Positions 49,514 through 56,915 of a stretch of 64,000 nt of DNA are shown here, one piece after another; the first letter of the stretch is position 1; each line of letters begins with the position of its first letter. The notes beneath the pieces were generated by a model. The model ran no database searches. It was not told the origin of the DNA and saw only the letters and a program-made list of their open reading frames with translations. The stretch lies in the NCBI RefSeq assembly GCF_029338335.1, contig NZ_CP119799.1; one strand, written 5' to 3'. The position numbers and the translations under genes are program-made. The stretch is from Halomontanus rarus. Lineage in GTDB: Archaea; Halobacteriota; Halobacteria; Halobacteriales; Natrialbaceae.

Positions 49514-49654
49514 TCACTCGGTGTCTTCGTCGTACGTCCACTCGCGGAGGAGTTCGCGTACGACATCGGCTTTCGTTCGGTCTTCGTCGATGCATTTCTT
49601 CGAGAAGTCTTTGTAGAAGTCCTCCTCGAAATCGACGGTGAATCGTCGGGCCAT
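49514..49654 (-). CDS. Ribbon-helix-helix protein within the IS (46 aa)
   Basis: MARRFTVDFEEDFYKDFSKK, then CIDEDRTKADVVRELLREWT and an acidic end. Beta strand followed by two helices is the RHH (Arc/CopG) pattern. It ends nine bases before the tnpB ATG and starts 63 bases from tnpA on the opposite strand, so it sits in the control region between the two transposase genes and may regulate them. Too short for many ORF callers. Confidence 0.72.
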   Translation of the reverse strand: MARRFTVDFEEDFYKDFSKKCIDEDRTKADVVRELLREWTYDEDTE

Positions 49655-49716
49655 CTTGTTTGCAGTAGATAATTAGTAACACATTGACTTAAATGTTGTT
49701 ACATCGTACAGTGTGT

Positions 49717-50115
49717 ATGGAAGCGACTCGCTCGAACCACACGGTGTACAATATCAACTACCACTTCGTGTGGTGCCCTCGGTATCGACACTCGTTTCTC
49801 GACCACGTTGCGGATACGCTGGAGTCAGAGTTCCACGCGATTATCGAACGGAACGACTACGAGTTGCGGTCGTTGCACATCTCACCCGACCACCTTCATG
49901 TGTTCTTGGGAGCGCATCCGAAACACGCGCCGAGTGAGATTGTGTCGCGGTTGAAGAGCGTGACAGCACGGAGATTGTGGTCAGAATATCCCGAAGTTAT
50001 GCGGTCGTTGTACTGGGGTGGTAGGTGTTGGGAGCGTTCATTCTATGTCGGAACGGCAGGAGAGGTGAGTCGGGAAACGATTGAACAGTACATCAACCGT
50101 AGTGAGCATGTGTAG
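49717..50115 (+). CDS. tnpA: TnpA, Y1 HUH transposase
   Basis: 132 residues from the ATG at 49717 (MEATRSNHTVYNINYHFVWC). The HUH motif is SPDHLHVFLGAHP and the catalytic Tyr is in RETIEQYINRSEHV. Family-typical length. It cuts and joins single-stranded element ends at the hairpins. An earlier ATG at 49693 adds eight residues and is less likely. Confidence 0.94.
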   Translation: MEATRSNHTVYNINYHFVWCPRYRHSFLDHVADTLESEFHAIIERNDYELRSLHISPDHLHVFLGAHPKHAPSEIVSRLKSVTARRLWSEYPEVMRSLYWGGRCWERSFYVGTAGEVSRETIEQYINRSEHV

Positions 50116-50181
50116 TCCTTCGACGGGCTTCACCCCCGACCTCAAGGGTCGGGGTTCTCGCCCTGCACCGCCTATAGAAAC

Positions 50182-50350
50182 GGTGGTCGTACACGCACAC
50201 TAGATGGTCGGGAGCGAACTCCGGTTGCTCATCTACCCGTGTGAAGCGCTCATCAGTTGGGAGTCGATCTCGGATGACGTCGAGTCGGTCGAAATCAATC
50301 GGTGCACTGGTACGCGAATCGGACGTCTCGTCTCCGTGTCCGCCAGTCAT
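50182..50350 (-). pseudogene. 5' half of the IS-split HTH-partner gene
   Basis: MTGGHGDETSDSRTSAPIDF, RLDVIRDRLPTDERFTRVDE and APDHLVCVYDHRFYR, after which the frame enters the IS hairpin (RARTPTLEVGGE). It aligns with the first half of the intact partner at 54498-54974 (RDLFVREEPLVETSQFDSVL). The ATG overlaps the HTH gene stop by four bases (50347-50350). Confidence 0.82.
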
Positions 50351-50922
50351 ACAGCGGACTGCAGATCGGCACCATCACCGGACTCGGTGGTTAGCGCTCG
50401 TTCGAGAAGCGTGATTCGGCGACGAGCCGTCTTCCACGTGGAGAGTTGCTCCCAGACCTCCTCAATGGATTGGTCGGTCGCAGCAGCATACTGTGAGATC
50501 GAGATCTCGTCGGGAGCCTCAATATCGAATTCGCCTGCAAGCGTCTCCGCGCGCTCCGACTCCGTCTTCAGAAACTCGAGAAGTTCCTCCGTGGCGTAGT
50601 TCGCTCGGAGCGTCTGGACGCGTCGCCAGTTCAGGTACGCCTGATTACGCTCGTAGGTGGCTGGTGATTCCGTAACCTGTGTCACGATTCCCATCCGTTC
50701 GAACCACTCGAGGTACTCACGCGCGGCATCCACACCATGTCCCGCGAGCTCGGCGACGTCGCTTGCCGTCGCCGGACTGTCGAGCCCGAGCGCTGCGTCG
50801 AAGAAGTCGTCCCGTGTTCGGTTCCCGCGAACGAGGTCCTCCGGAGAAGTCAGCTCGTCGAAGTCCGGCGCCTCGGCGCGTTCGTCGACGTCTGCTTTCA
50901 GTTCGGAGCGCGGTTCTTCCAT
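50347..50922 (-). CDS. Winged-helix regulator of the HTH-partner pair, copy 1
   Basis: 191 residues from the ATG at 50922. After an acidic N-terminus a winged helix (TRDDFFDAALGLDSPATASD; VAELAGHGVDAAREYLEWFE; RMGIVTQVTESPATYERNQA) is followed by a long helical region (ELLEFLKTESERAETLAGEF; SIEEVWEQLSTWKTARRRIT). The same architecture is found in 54978-55571. I think it is the DUF7342-type haloarchaeal family, usually next to a second gene like the partner here. First gene of a run that also has the IS-split partner and several small genes. Confidence 0.8.
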   Translation of the reverse strand: MEEPRSELKADVDERAEAPDFDELTSPEDLVRGNRTRDDFFDAALGLDSPATASDVAELAGHGVDAAREYLEWFERMGIVTQVTESPATYERNQAYLNWRRVQTLRANYATEELLEFLKTESERAETLAGEFDIEAPDEISISQYAAATDQSIEEVWEQLSTWKTARRRITLLERALTTESGDGADLQSAV

Positions 50923-51040
50923 ACGGATACCTCGAACTGAAACGGAATAAATCTTTCTCGTGCTGAATAACTCGTCCAAATCTTGTTGCTTCAAATACAT
51001 AAGAACCGATTTGTACATTCGATAGATTTCATCAAGACAG

Positions 51041-51114
51041 CTGTCTTCCCACTTCACACCCCTGCAGAGGAGTGACAAACAACCCGAGCGCAGTGCTAGG
51101 GAAAACAGTCTCCA
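51041..51114. repeat. 74-bp repeat, copy 2
   Basis: CTGTCTTCCCACTTCACACC, CCTGCAGAGGAGTGACAAAC, AACCCGAGCGCAGTGCTAGG and ACAGTCTCCA, matching 47761-47834. It sits upstream of the winged-helix gene and just after the stop of the 213-residue gene. Confidence 0.7.
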
Positions 51115-51123
51115 GACTACCGT

Positions 51124-51765
51124 TCACTCGAGAACGGGACCGTGCCGTGGCGTCTCACATCGATTGCATTCCCAGATCGGTGTCTCAGGGATCGACGGAT
51201 CTGGAACGGTATCGCGACCCTCGAGGGTGTGGCCCGTCTCTTCGTCACAGTGGCGGCAGAAGAGTCGTTGTTTCGTTGGAATACAGGATCCCAATCGATT
51301 CGAGTGCTCTCGATCCGGTTGCTCCTGTAATGCAAGTGCAGGGACGAGCCACTGATGAGACGCTTCCTCGAGTGTCGCTATCTGATCGCGTTCGAAGATT
51401 GCAGTCCCCCACTCGTCGTACAACACTTGAAACTCGGATGGGGCTGTTGCCCATCCTGGAGTGTCACTGTCGATGACGTCGCGAAGTCGCTCGAGAAGTC
51501 GCTGTCCAGTTTCAGAGGACGTTCTGGTCGCATCGGGAAGTGATTCCCAGCGCTCGAGGAGTTGTGGTGCTGGCTTGGTAGTCTCGGAGACGAGTTCGTA
51601 GTTGTCGATCGATCCGTCAGTAGTTACGAGCTGACGACAGGCGGCAGTTCCTTTCGCGATCGCCTCGTACTCTGTTCGTGCGTCGACGGCGATAAAGATT
51701 ACACCGACGAACGTCTCGTCATCAACGGGGAATCCTGTAGCGTGCGTTCCTTCTTGGGCTACCAC
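51124..51765 (-). CDS. Hypothetical protein with C-terminal zinc finger (213 aa)
   Basis: Residues 1-140: MVAQEGTHATGFPVDDETFV, RTEYEAIAKGTAACRQLVTT and a helical acidic middle. Residues about 160-213 form a zinc finger: RLFCRHCDEETGHTLEGRDT with IWECNRCETPRHGP. The N-terminal part looks like a small alpha/beta domain. Unknown family; it precedes the HTH-partner operon on the same strand with the 74-bp repeat between. Confidence 0.75.
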   Translation of the reverse strand: MVAQEGTHATGFPVDDETFVGVIFIAVDARTEYEAIAKGTAACRQLVTTDGSIDNYELVSETTKPAPQLLERWESLPDATRTSSETGQRLLERLRDVIDSDTPGWATAPSEFQVLYDEWGTAIFERDQIATLEEASHQWLVPALALQEQPDREHSNRLGSCIPTKQRLFCRHCDEETGHTLEGRDTVPDPSIPETPIWECNRCETPRHGPVLE

Positions 51766-52247
51766 AGCGAACAGACGTTGACCTCATCCCATGTCGAAAT
51801 TCTTTCCGAGTGGTGTCTCTATGATCCACGAGAGCAGTGGTGGTCTCTAGCTGCGGCTTCATACGTAAAGTCGCGCCAGATTTGATGAACTCCACATCAG
51901 CCGAGTACGGTGGCGTTCTTGATCTGAGAGTTTTTGAGAGTTACCTCACGCCCTTCCAAATATAGTCTCCGTGGGGTAACTAAAAGCATCCGCGACCTTT
52001 TGACGAGGGCGAGACGAAGCTCGCTGATGGATCGACATCCACAGGACGATCTCGTGATCGTAATGACCTACGTCTGCGATCGACGAGTGAACAGACACCG
52101 AATTGCTGCCTCACATAATTGCCTATAACAGGGCGAAGTGGGAGAAACACGAACGCGAGGTGAAGCTACGAACATCTCTGCCGAATCAGTCACGAAACGT
52201 TTGAATGGGTGGTGTCTCTTTCCTTCATAAGGATTTCAACGGAGCCA
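51766..52247. other. Intergenic stretch, no gene seen
   Basis: Upstream of the 213-residue gene and after the SDR stop. A few short frames (for example one at 52021-52128 on the + strand) lack coding character. No shared repeat noticed. Confidence 0.4.
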
Positions 52248-53039
52248 TTATTCTGTATTTCCGACGACTCCTGCTGTCATTCTTCGCCAGAGGGACGGGA
52301 ACCGTCGGGTAAGCGATAGACCGATTCTCGTTGTCCTATCGGGCGTGATCACCGGCCGGGTCGAATGGATCTTGTCGGCCAGTTTGCGGCCGACCTCTTC
52401 GGGTTCGACCGTCATCCATTCCGGATATTCGATGTCGGCGGTCATCTGCGTGTTCGTGGATGGCGGAATCATCAATGTGCAGGAAACACCGGTGTGTCGG
52501 AGTTCGAGCTGTAGTGAGAGGACCAGCGCCTTGATAGCGCCTTTAGTTGCAGAGTACCCGGATAGTCCAGGATGCCCGGTGTCCGCCGTCCCGGACCCCA
52601 TATTGTGGATGATACCTGACCCTTGCGCTCGCATATGCGGAAGGACCGCCCGAATCATACGTTGATAGCCGAAGAAGTTGACCTCGAACTCATTACGTGT
52701 GTCTGCCATCGAGCACTCCTGATACGAACCGACTCGGACGATACCCGCATTGTTGACAAGAATATCAATACGACCCCATCGGTCGATTATCTCGCTCACC
52801 GTCGTGTCCACTGCTTCGGTGTCAGTGACATCGCACTTGTAGTATCGAACCTGGCCGACACTGTCGCTTCGAACGTCACGAACGTTGTCGCCATTGATAT
52901 CGAGTGCGGCGATCCGATGATCGTCCTCGGCCAAGGCTGTCAGCATGTGGTAACCGATTCCTTCGTTCGCGCCGGTGAGAATGACGACCATCTCATCGTT
53001 CGACGGAGTCATACTCTGCTGCGAGCGCCCCAGCGCCAA
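52248..53039 (-). CDS. Short-chain dehydrogenase/reductase
   Basis: 263 residues, or 254 from the Met at 53012. Rossmann motif TGANEGIG near the N-terminus, NNAG in DILVNNAGIVRVGSYQE, catalytic Ser in IIHNMGSGTADTG and Tyr-x3-Lys in LSGYSATKGAIK. Classical SDR, substrate unknown. Divergent from the Bat-like regulator at 53249, which may control it. Confidence 0.92.
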   Translation of the reverse strand: MALGRSQQSMTPSNDEMVVILTGANEGIGYHMLTALAEDDHRIAALDINGDNVRDVRSDSVGQVRYYKCDVTDTEAVDTTVSEIIDRWGRIDILVNNAGIVRVGSYQECSMADTRNEFEVNFFGYQRMIRAVLPHMRAQGSGIIHNMGSGTADTGHPGLSGYSATKGAIKALVLSLQLELRHTGVSCTLMIPPSTNTQMTADIEYPEWMTVEPEEVGRKLADKIHSTRPVITPDRTTRIGLSLTRRFPSLWRRMTAGVVGNTE

Positions 53040-53248
53040 AATAATGTGTACGATTGGTAGCCCACCGATAAAAGCCGAGAGGAATTGCTCGCTCGGCCCT
53101 GAACGTTGGGACCGAAGCCTGATATCTCTACGATTGCTTTGTCTAAATCCATCAATTAGCTGTCCTCACCCGGGGTGATGAGCGCGCTGCCGGCGATCCA
53201 TGGACGCTTATGGTCACCGATTTTAGGATGGCGCCCCATCGCTAGCAC

Positions 53249-53911
53249 ATGCGCTACGTCACCGTCGTGGCCTACCCCGCTGAGGAGGGGATCAACCGAC
53301 TCGATCGAGGGGTTAACGAACTCGGCCTAGAGTACCGGGCCATCCACCGAATGGAACTCCTCGCCGACGACACCGTCGCGATGTTCGCCGAGGGCCGCGG
53401 CGACGTCGAGGGAGTCCGTCGGTTCCTCTCAGAGTCGCCGGAGGTCTTCGAGTTCTCGATCACCGGCGATGAGGCCGGATTCTTCTCCTACACGCGGTAC
53501 GCAGCGGACGACCTGACCCAGTTGCTCATGGAGGACCGGCGCGAGTCGTCCTACTTGATTGATATGCCGATCGAGTACACCGACGACGGTGGCCTCCGGG
53601 CGACCTACATCGGAACGGAGACAGCTTTCGCCGACGTGCTCTCTGAGCAGCCGGCGGGCGTCCGGATCGATGTCGAGCGGACTGGCCCATACACACCCGG
53701 TCCCCGCGACGTCGTCTCCCGGTTGACTGAGCGCCAGCGCGAAGTACTCCAGACGGCGGTCGACCTCGGCTACTACCGGGAACCACGCGAGGCTACCCAC
53801 GACGAGATTGCGGCGGCGACCGGGCTCGCCGAGACGACCGTCGGCGAGCACCTCCGGAAGATCGAGGCGACCGTGTTCTCGTCGCTCCACGTCGGCACCA
53901 CTGACCGCTGA
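53249..53911 (+). CDS. Bacterio-opsin-activator-type HTH_10 regulator
   Basis: 220 residues. Residues 1-150 are the Bat-associated N-terminal (GAF/ACT-like) domain (MRYVTVVAYPAEEGINRLDR; FADVLSEQPAGVRIDVERTG). Residues about 160-215 are the HTH_10 domain: LTERQREVLQTAVDLGYYRE and HDEIAAATGLAETTVGEHLR. Typical of haloarchaeal Bat-family regulators that sense redox or other signals. It is divergent from the SDR gene; a shared promoter gap of about 210 bases. Confidence 0.9.
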   Translation: MRYVTVVAYPAEEGINRLDRGVNELGLEYRAIHRMELLADDTVAMFAEGRGDVEGVRRFLSESPEVFEFSITGDEAGFFSYTRYAADDLTQLLMEDRRESSYLIDMPIEYTDDGGLRATYIGTETAFADVLSEQPAGVRIDVERTGPYTPGPRDVVSRLTERQREVLQTAVDLGYYREPREATHDEIAAATGLAETTVGEHLRKIEATVFSSLHVGTTDR

Positions 53912-53972
53912 CGCGACCGCTGTTTCGCATCACCTATTCGTCTGAGTTGGCCGAGAACTGCTGTAACGGAAC

Positions 53973-54158
53973 TTAGTGTCGATTCGAAACCTCCTCGCTG
54001 ATGGTCGCGTGTTCGACTATCGTGCTCTTGATCGCCGTTTCGTTCTGAAATCGCGCATCGTGCCGCGAGGCTCGCTCGAGGACAAACCGACGTTTTTCGG
54101 CATCCGTTTCTCGCAGAGAATTCCGGTTCGCCTGCTTCGAGCGACTAACGTAGACCAT
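53973..54158 (-). CDS. Short ORF sharing its start with 2240-2524
   Basis: 61 residues: MVYVSRSKQANRNSLRETDA, then VLERASRHDARFQNETAIKS. The first part resembles the start of 2240-2524 and both continue upstream into the same repeat block (TTTCACGGAAGCAAT; CCAGTATTAGTCCAC). Probably a remnant of the same gene with a different end. Weak. Confidence 0.3.
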   Translation of the reverse strand: MVYVSRSKQANRNSLRETDAEKRRFVLERASRHDARFQNETAIKSTIVEHATISEEVSNRH

Positions 54159-54174
54159 GCGTCTCTCACCGTTA

Positions 54175-54415
54175 TCTACTCCCAGTGTTTCACGGAAGCA
54201 ATCTGATTAGCCACGTGAGTGGTCCAGTATTAGTCCACCCTTGTGCGAACTGCCTAGCTCAAGGCGAAAGCCCGACCGCGTGGTTCGAAAATCGAAGATT
54301 TTCGTCATCACGAGAGAGCGGAGCTCTCTCGAACGACAACGGTCCGTGACCGTGAGCAGTCCGGACCGTGGAGGCGGCGGTGACCGTAACACACCAGCAA
54401 AAAAGGGTTGCAACC
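54175..54415. repeat. RPA-3' repeat, copy 3
   Basis: CCCAGTGTTTCACGGAAGCAAT, GTGAGTGGTCCAGTATTAGT, GGCGAAAGCCCGACCGCG, CCGTGAGCAGTCCGGACCGT and CACACCAGCAAAAAAGGG. A 60-base insert (54283-54342) separates the two halves relative to copy 1, and it contains GAAAATCGAAGATTTTC (hairpin) and GAGAGCGGAGCTCTC (hairpin). Confidence 0.7.
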
Positions 54416-54417
54416 GG

Positions 54418-54480
54418 CTACGCCCACCACCGATCGCACTTGTGGAATACCACTTCCGGACAGCCTTTGAGTGAGATAGA
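54418..54480 (-). pseudogene. RPA-like gene remnant (last 20 codons)
   Basis: The frame SISLKGCPEVVFHKCDRWWA-stop matches the end of the intact OB-fold gene (SIALTGWSEVVFPDRGRWWA). Everything upstream has been replaced by the HTH-partner genes' 3' region. The repeat block follows directly, as in the intact locus. Confidence 0.8.
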
Positions 54481-54497
54481 ACGTCGTCAACAGGTAC

Positions 54498-54974
54498 TCA
54501 GGGAAGATTAGTAGCTGTATTGAGGATCTTCAGGTCGTCCACTTCGTAGGCCCGTCTCCAGAGTTTCAAAACCGCTCTCGCAACCAATTGTGGTTCGTCG
54601 ACCTGGATACAGGACCGCTCCGCCGTTTCAGGAGGAGCATCTGGTGGCCTGTGAAAGTGTCGCGTAGGAGAGTGTGGATTCGGATGATTATCGAAGCGCC
54701 AGTTCACGCCCTGTTCGTCAACGTAGTGAAACCGGTATGCACCTGATTTGTACCACGTAATATCTACTCGACACCTCTCCGCGTCACCGATACCATCCGT
54801 AAACGAAATCTGAATCTCCTGAGGATCGAGAACGCTGTCGAACTGACTCGTCTCGACGAGCGGTTCCTCACGGACGAACAGATCACGAATCGATCGCATC
54901 GTCATCACATCGGGCGCGCCAAGATCGCTCGAGCGCTCTTCCGGAGGAATACCGGCTGAATCGTCAGAATCCAT
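54498..54974 (-). CDS. Partner protein of the HTH pair, intact copy
   Basis: 158 residues. RSIRDLFVREEPLVETSQFD, then a beta-rich core CRVDITWYKSGAYRFHYVDE with WRFDNHPNPHSPTRHFHRPP (several His and Pro) and a helical end. It follows the winged-helix gene by three bases. The IS-split gene at 50350/47881 is its homologue. I do not recognise a fold; the conserved WFENGDFSLHYH/WYKSGAYRFHYV block with a His-rich loop could be a toxin-like or ligand-binding core. Function unknown. Confidence 0.75.
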   Translation of the reverse strand: MDSDDSAGIPPEERSSDLGAPDVMTMRSIRDLFVREEPLVETSQFDSVLDPQEIQISFTDGIGDAERCRVDITWYKSGAYRFHYVDEQGVNWRFDNHPNPHSPTRHFHRPPDAPPETAERSCIQVDEPQLVARAVLKLWRRAYEVDDLKILNTATNLP

Positions 54975-54977
54975 CTG

Positions 54978-55571
54978 TCACGCCGAAAGGTCACCTGTTT
55001 CGCTCGCGAACGCGCCTCGAGAGGAATCGTCGGATCGCATCGCAGTATCACGTTCGCGATCCGGATCGAAGTCGTACAGCGAGAGTGCTGCCTGTGCAAG
55101 CTTCAGGTTCTCTTCGAGAGCTCGCCACCTCGAGATGGCAGTCCATCCCTCTCCGTCATCTGCGTCGAGCTCTACCGCGAGGTCGTCGGGATTCGTCACG
55201 TCGTATTCCTCTTGGTAGGTTTTGATCTTCCCCTTGAGGTCTCGAATTCCCTCGACGAGCTCACCTTTCGTCAACTCCGAATGTAACTCCTGCATTCGTC
55301 GCATCGCGATCGTCTCTCGAGACCGCTTGTACCTCGTTCCCTGCCCAGTATCGTCTGTTTCGGCGAACCCGGCGTCGACGAGTGTATTCAGATGCTTTCG
55401 CGCGCTTGGTTCGCTCACTCGCGCCCGCTCAGCGACCTGCTTTGCGTATTCGTACGTCGTCGTCGCTAACAGCACCTCTTTCACTCGATCGAACGGAGAG
55501 GTCTCGGCTTTCCACTCCTCGATGACGACCTCGTTCACATCACCGTCCCAAAATCGATCTGTATCAGTCAT
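54978..55571 (-). CDS. Winged-helix regulator of the HTH-partner pair, copy 2
   Basis: 197 residues from the ATG at 55571 (the frame from 55664 begins in AT-rich leader). ArsR-like winged helix at about 25-85: KEVLLATTTYEYAKQVAERA, RVSEPSARKHLNTLVDAGFA and TRYKRSRETIAMRRMQELHS. A helical middle follows (LVEGIRDLKGKIKTYQEEYD) and an Asp/Ser-rich tail. Same layout as 50347-50922. Likely represses its own two-gene unit. Confidence 0.82.
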   Translation of the reverse strand: MTDTDRFWDGDVNEVVIEEWKAETSPFDRVKEVLLATTTYEYAKQVAERARVSEPSARKHLNTLVDAGFAETDDTGQGTRYKRSRETIAMRRMQELHSELTKGELVEGIRDLKGKIKTYQEEYDVTNPDDLAVELDADDGEGWTAISRWRALEENLKLAQAALSLYDFDPDRERDTAMRSDDSSRGAFASETGDLSA

Positions 55572-55730
55572 CGGTCTCATCTCTCCTACGGGCGGAGAAT
55601 AAAAATAGATTTCTATCAAGGAACTATATTTTCCCAGATGGGGATCGTGGAGTGCCTGTTTCAATCAAACAAGAATCCTGCTATGTCAGGGAGGCGCGTT
55701 TGCTGGATCAACCGGTACAAAAAACCAACC

Positions 55731-55817
55731 GTGAACAGCCTGTGGCCGTGGACAGTCCAGAACGTAAAGGTGTTGGGAGGAAGAGGTAACCGCAACACAC
55801 CAGCAAAAAGAGGGCTG
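55731..55817. repeat. RPA-3' repeat, copy 4
   Basis: CGTGAACAGCCTGTGGCCGT, GGACAGTCCAGAACGTAAAG, TGTTGGGAGGAAGAGGTAAC and CACACCAGCAAAAAGAGGG. It lies directly after the stop of the truncated OB-fold gene at 55825. More diverged than copy 2. Confidence 0.65.
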
Positions 55818-55824
55818 CAACCGG

Positions 55825-56217
55825 CTACGCCCACCACCGACCGCGCTCGGGGAAGACGACTGCCGACCAGCCTGTAAGTGCAATCGAGCACCGTCCCTGA
55901 TGCCAGTTCTTCGCAACCGCTCTGAACCGGACCCGCTCGCCCTCACAGACCATCGGCTGCCGACTCGCCTTCCAAACCGTGAACTTCGTCATCTCCGTCT
56001 CGTTCTCGATCAGCCCGACCTGCTGCATACTCGGGCACGACGGTTCCCACAGTTCCACGATTTCGCCCTCGACGCAGACCTCACTCCGATCGATCTCCTC
56101 GAGGCTCCCGATCGGCACGGTCGTCCCCGCTTCGTGGTGCAACTCCTCTTTGGTCGCCATCACCGCTTCGAAGATTTCGGCTCCCTCGAGAACACGCGTT
56201 GCAATCCGTTTCACCAT
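55825..56217 (-). pseudogene. RPA-like OB-fold gene lacking its 5' half
   Basis: 130 residues. MVKRIATRVLEGAEIFEAVM is followed by the OB-fold (CVEGEIVELWEPSCPSMQQV; GLIENETEMTKFTVWKASRQ) and the GRWWA end. About 88 % of positions match the last 120 residues of the protein at 19296-20180. The charged N-terminal 165 residues are gone and the break is at about 56217. It could still make an isolated OB-fold, but no promoter is evident. A hairpin (56248-56269) lies at the break. Confidence 0.75.
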
Positions 56218-56247
56218 TCTGTCTTGTAGCAGATTTTGGGTAGAATG

Positions 56248-56269
56248 ACGTGGTCAGTGTAGACCACGT
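56248..56269. other. Perfect hairpin at the break of the RPA-like gene
   Basis: ACGTGGTC at 56248-56255 and GACCACGT at 56262-56269 with a 6-base loop. It lies between the truncated OB-fold gene and the lipoprotein gene, possibly a scar of the event that removed the gene's 5' half. Confidence 0.5.
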
Positions 56270-56321
56270 GAAGGTTTCCAGATGTGGGAAAACGTATTAG
56301 TTTTCAATTACACAAGCATGT

Positions 56322-56768
56322 ATGAGCAATTTGGCGGTCTCCCGACGGAATCTACTCGCTATGGCTGGCACTGTCTCGTTGGCTGGGTGTTTAGAGTCTC
56401 TCCCATCTGCTTCTTCCGGGGAAAACGGAATTTCGCTTGGAACACTCTTTGTGAATGACCACCACGACGGGGTTCACTATCAGATACAACTCGAGCGTGA
56501 TAACGAAGTCGTCTATCACGAAGAAATAGAGGTAGGTTCGGAGCGTGAAGCTATTGACCCGACTTGGTCAACAGAACCAGCCGAGTATACACTCATTTTT
56601 GCCACTGCCGACACAATGCGTGCAGTCTCAATTCCAGACGATGTTGAAAGAGAAATGGGCGATGCAGACGCGGATTGTTACCATCCAGAGATAACTCGAC
56701 GCCCCCATGGGATTGTTGTTGACATGCACCCTCATGAGGAACTTGTCATTGACGAAGGAGTATGTTAG
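56322..56768 (+). CDS. Tat lipoprotein, hypothetical (148 aa)
   Basis: Twin-arginine signal VSRRNLLAMAGTVSLAGC with a lipobox Cys at about residue 24. The mature part (about 115 residues) is beta-rich (GVHYQIQLERDNEVVYHEEI; TEPAEYTLIFATADTMRAVS) and ends in a His/Glu-rich motif (HPHEELVIDEGVC), an Ig-like small domain. First of three consecutive lipoprotein genes on this strand. No family recognised. Confidence 0.82.
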   Translation: MSNLAVSRRNLLAMAGTVSLAGCLESLPSASSGENGISLGTLFVNDHHDGVHYQIQLERDNEVVYHEEIEVGSEREAIDPTWSTEPAEYTLIFATADTMRAVSIPDDVEREMGDADADCYHPEITRRPHGIVVDMHPHEELVIDEGVC

Positions 56769-56915
56769 CTTTTGTTCAGTTTACGGGATAGACTACGGAA
56801 AGAGGTGCTCTTCTTGTAGCTAGTTCCGTCAAAATACCGTGTTCAATACAGGGCACAGACGGAACAACTACAATTGATCACGAATACTTATCTGTCAGCT
56901 CACAAATTGACGGGT

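Larger units (their letters stand above)
48157..50182. mobile_element. IS200/IS605-family element inserted in the partner gene
   Basis: About 2.0 kb with tnpA (right) and tnpB (left) transcribed divergently. Each end carries a hairpin: CCCCGACC/GGTCGGGG at 48159-48179 and again at 50134-50154, as expected for single-strand Y1 transposition. There are no terminal inverted repeats or target duplication typical of DDE elements. The outer limits are set from where the broken gene resumes (about 48150 and 50182) and are uncertain by 10-20 bases. Confidence 0.85.
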
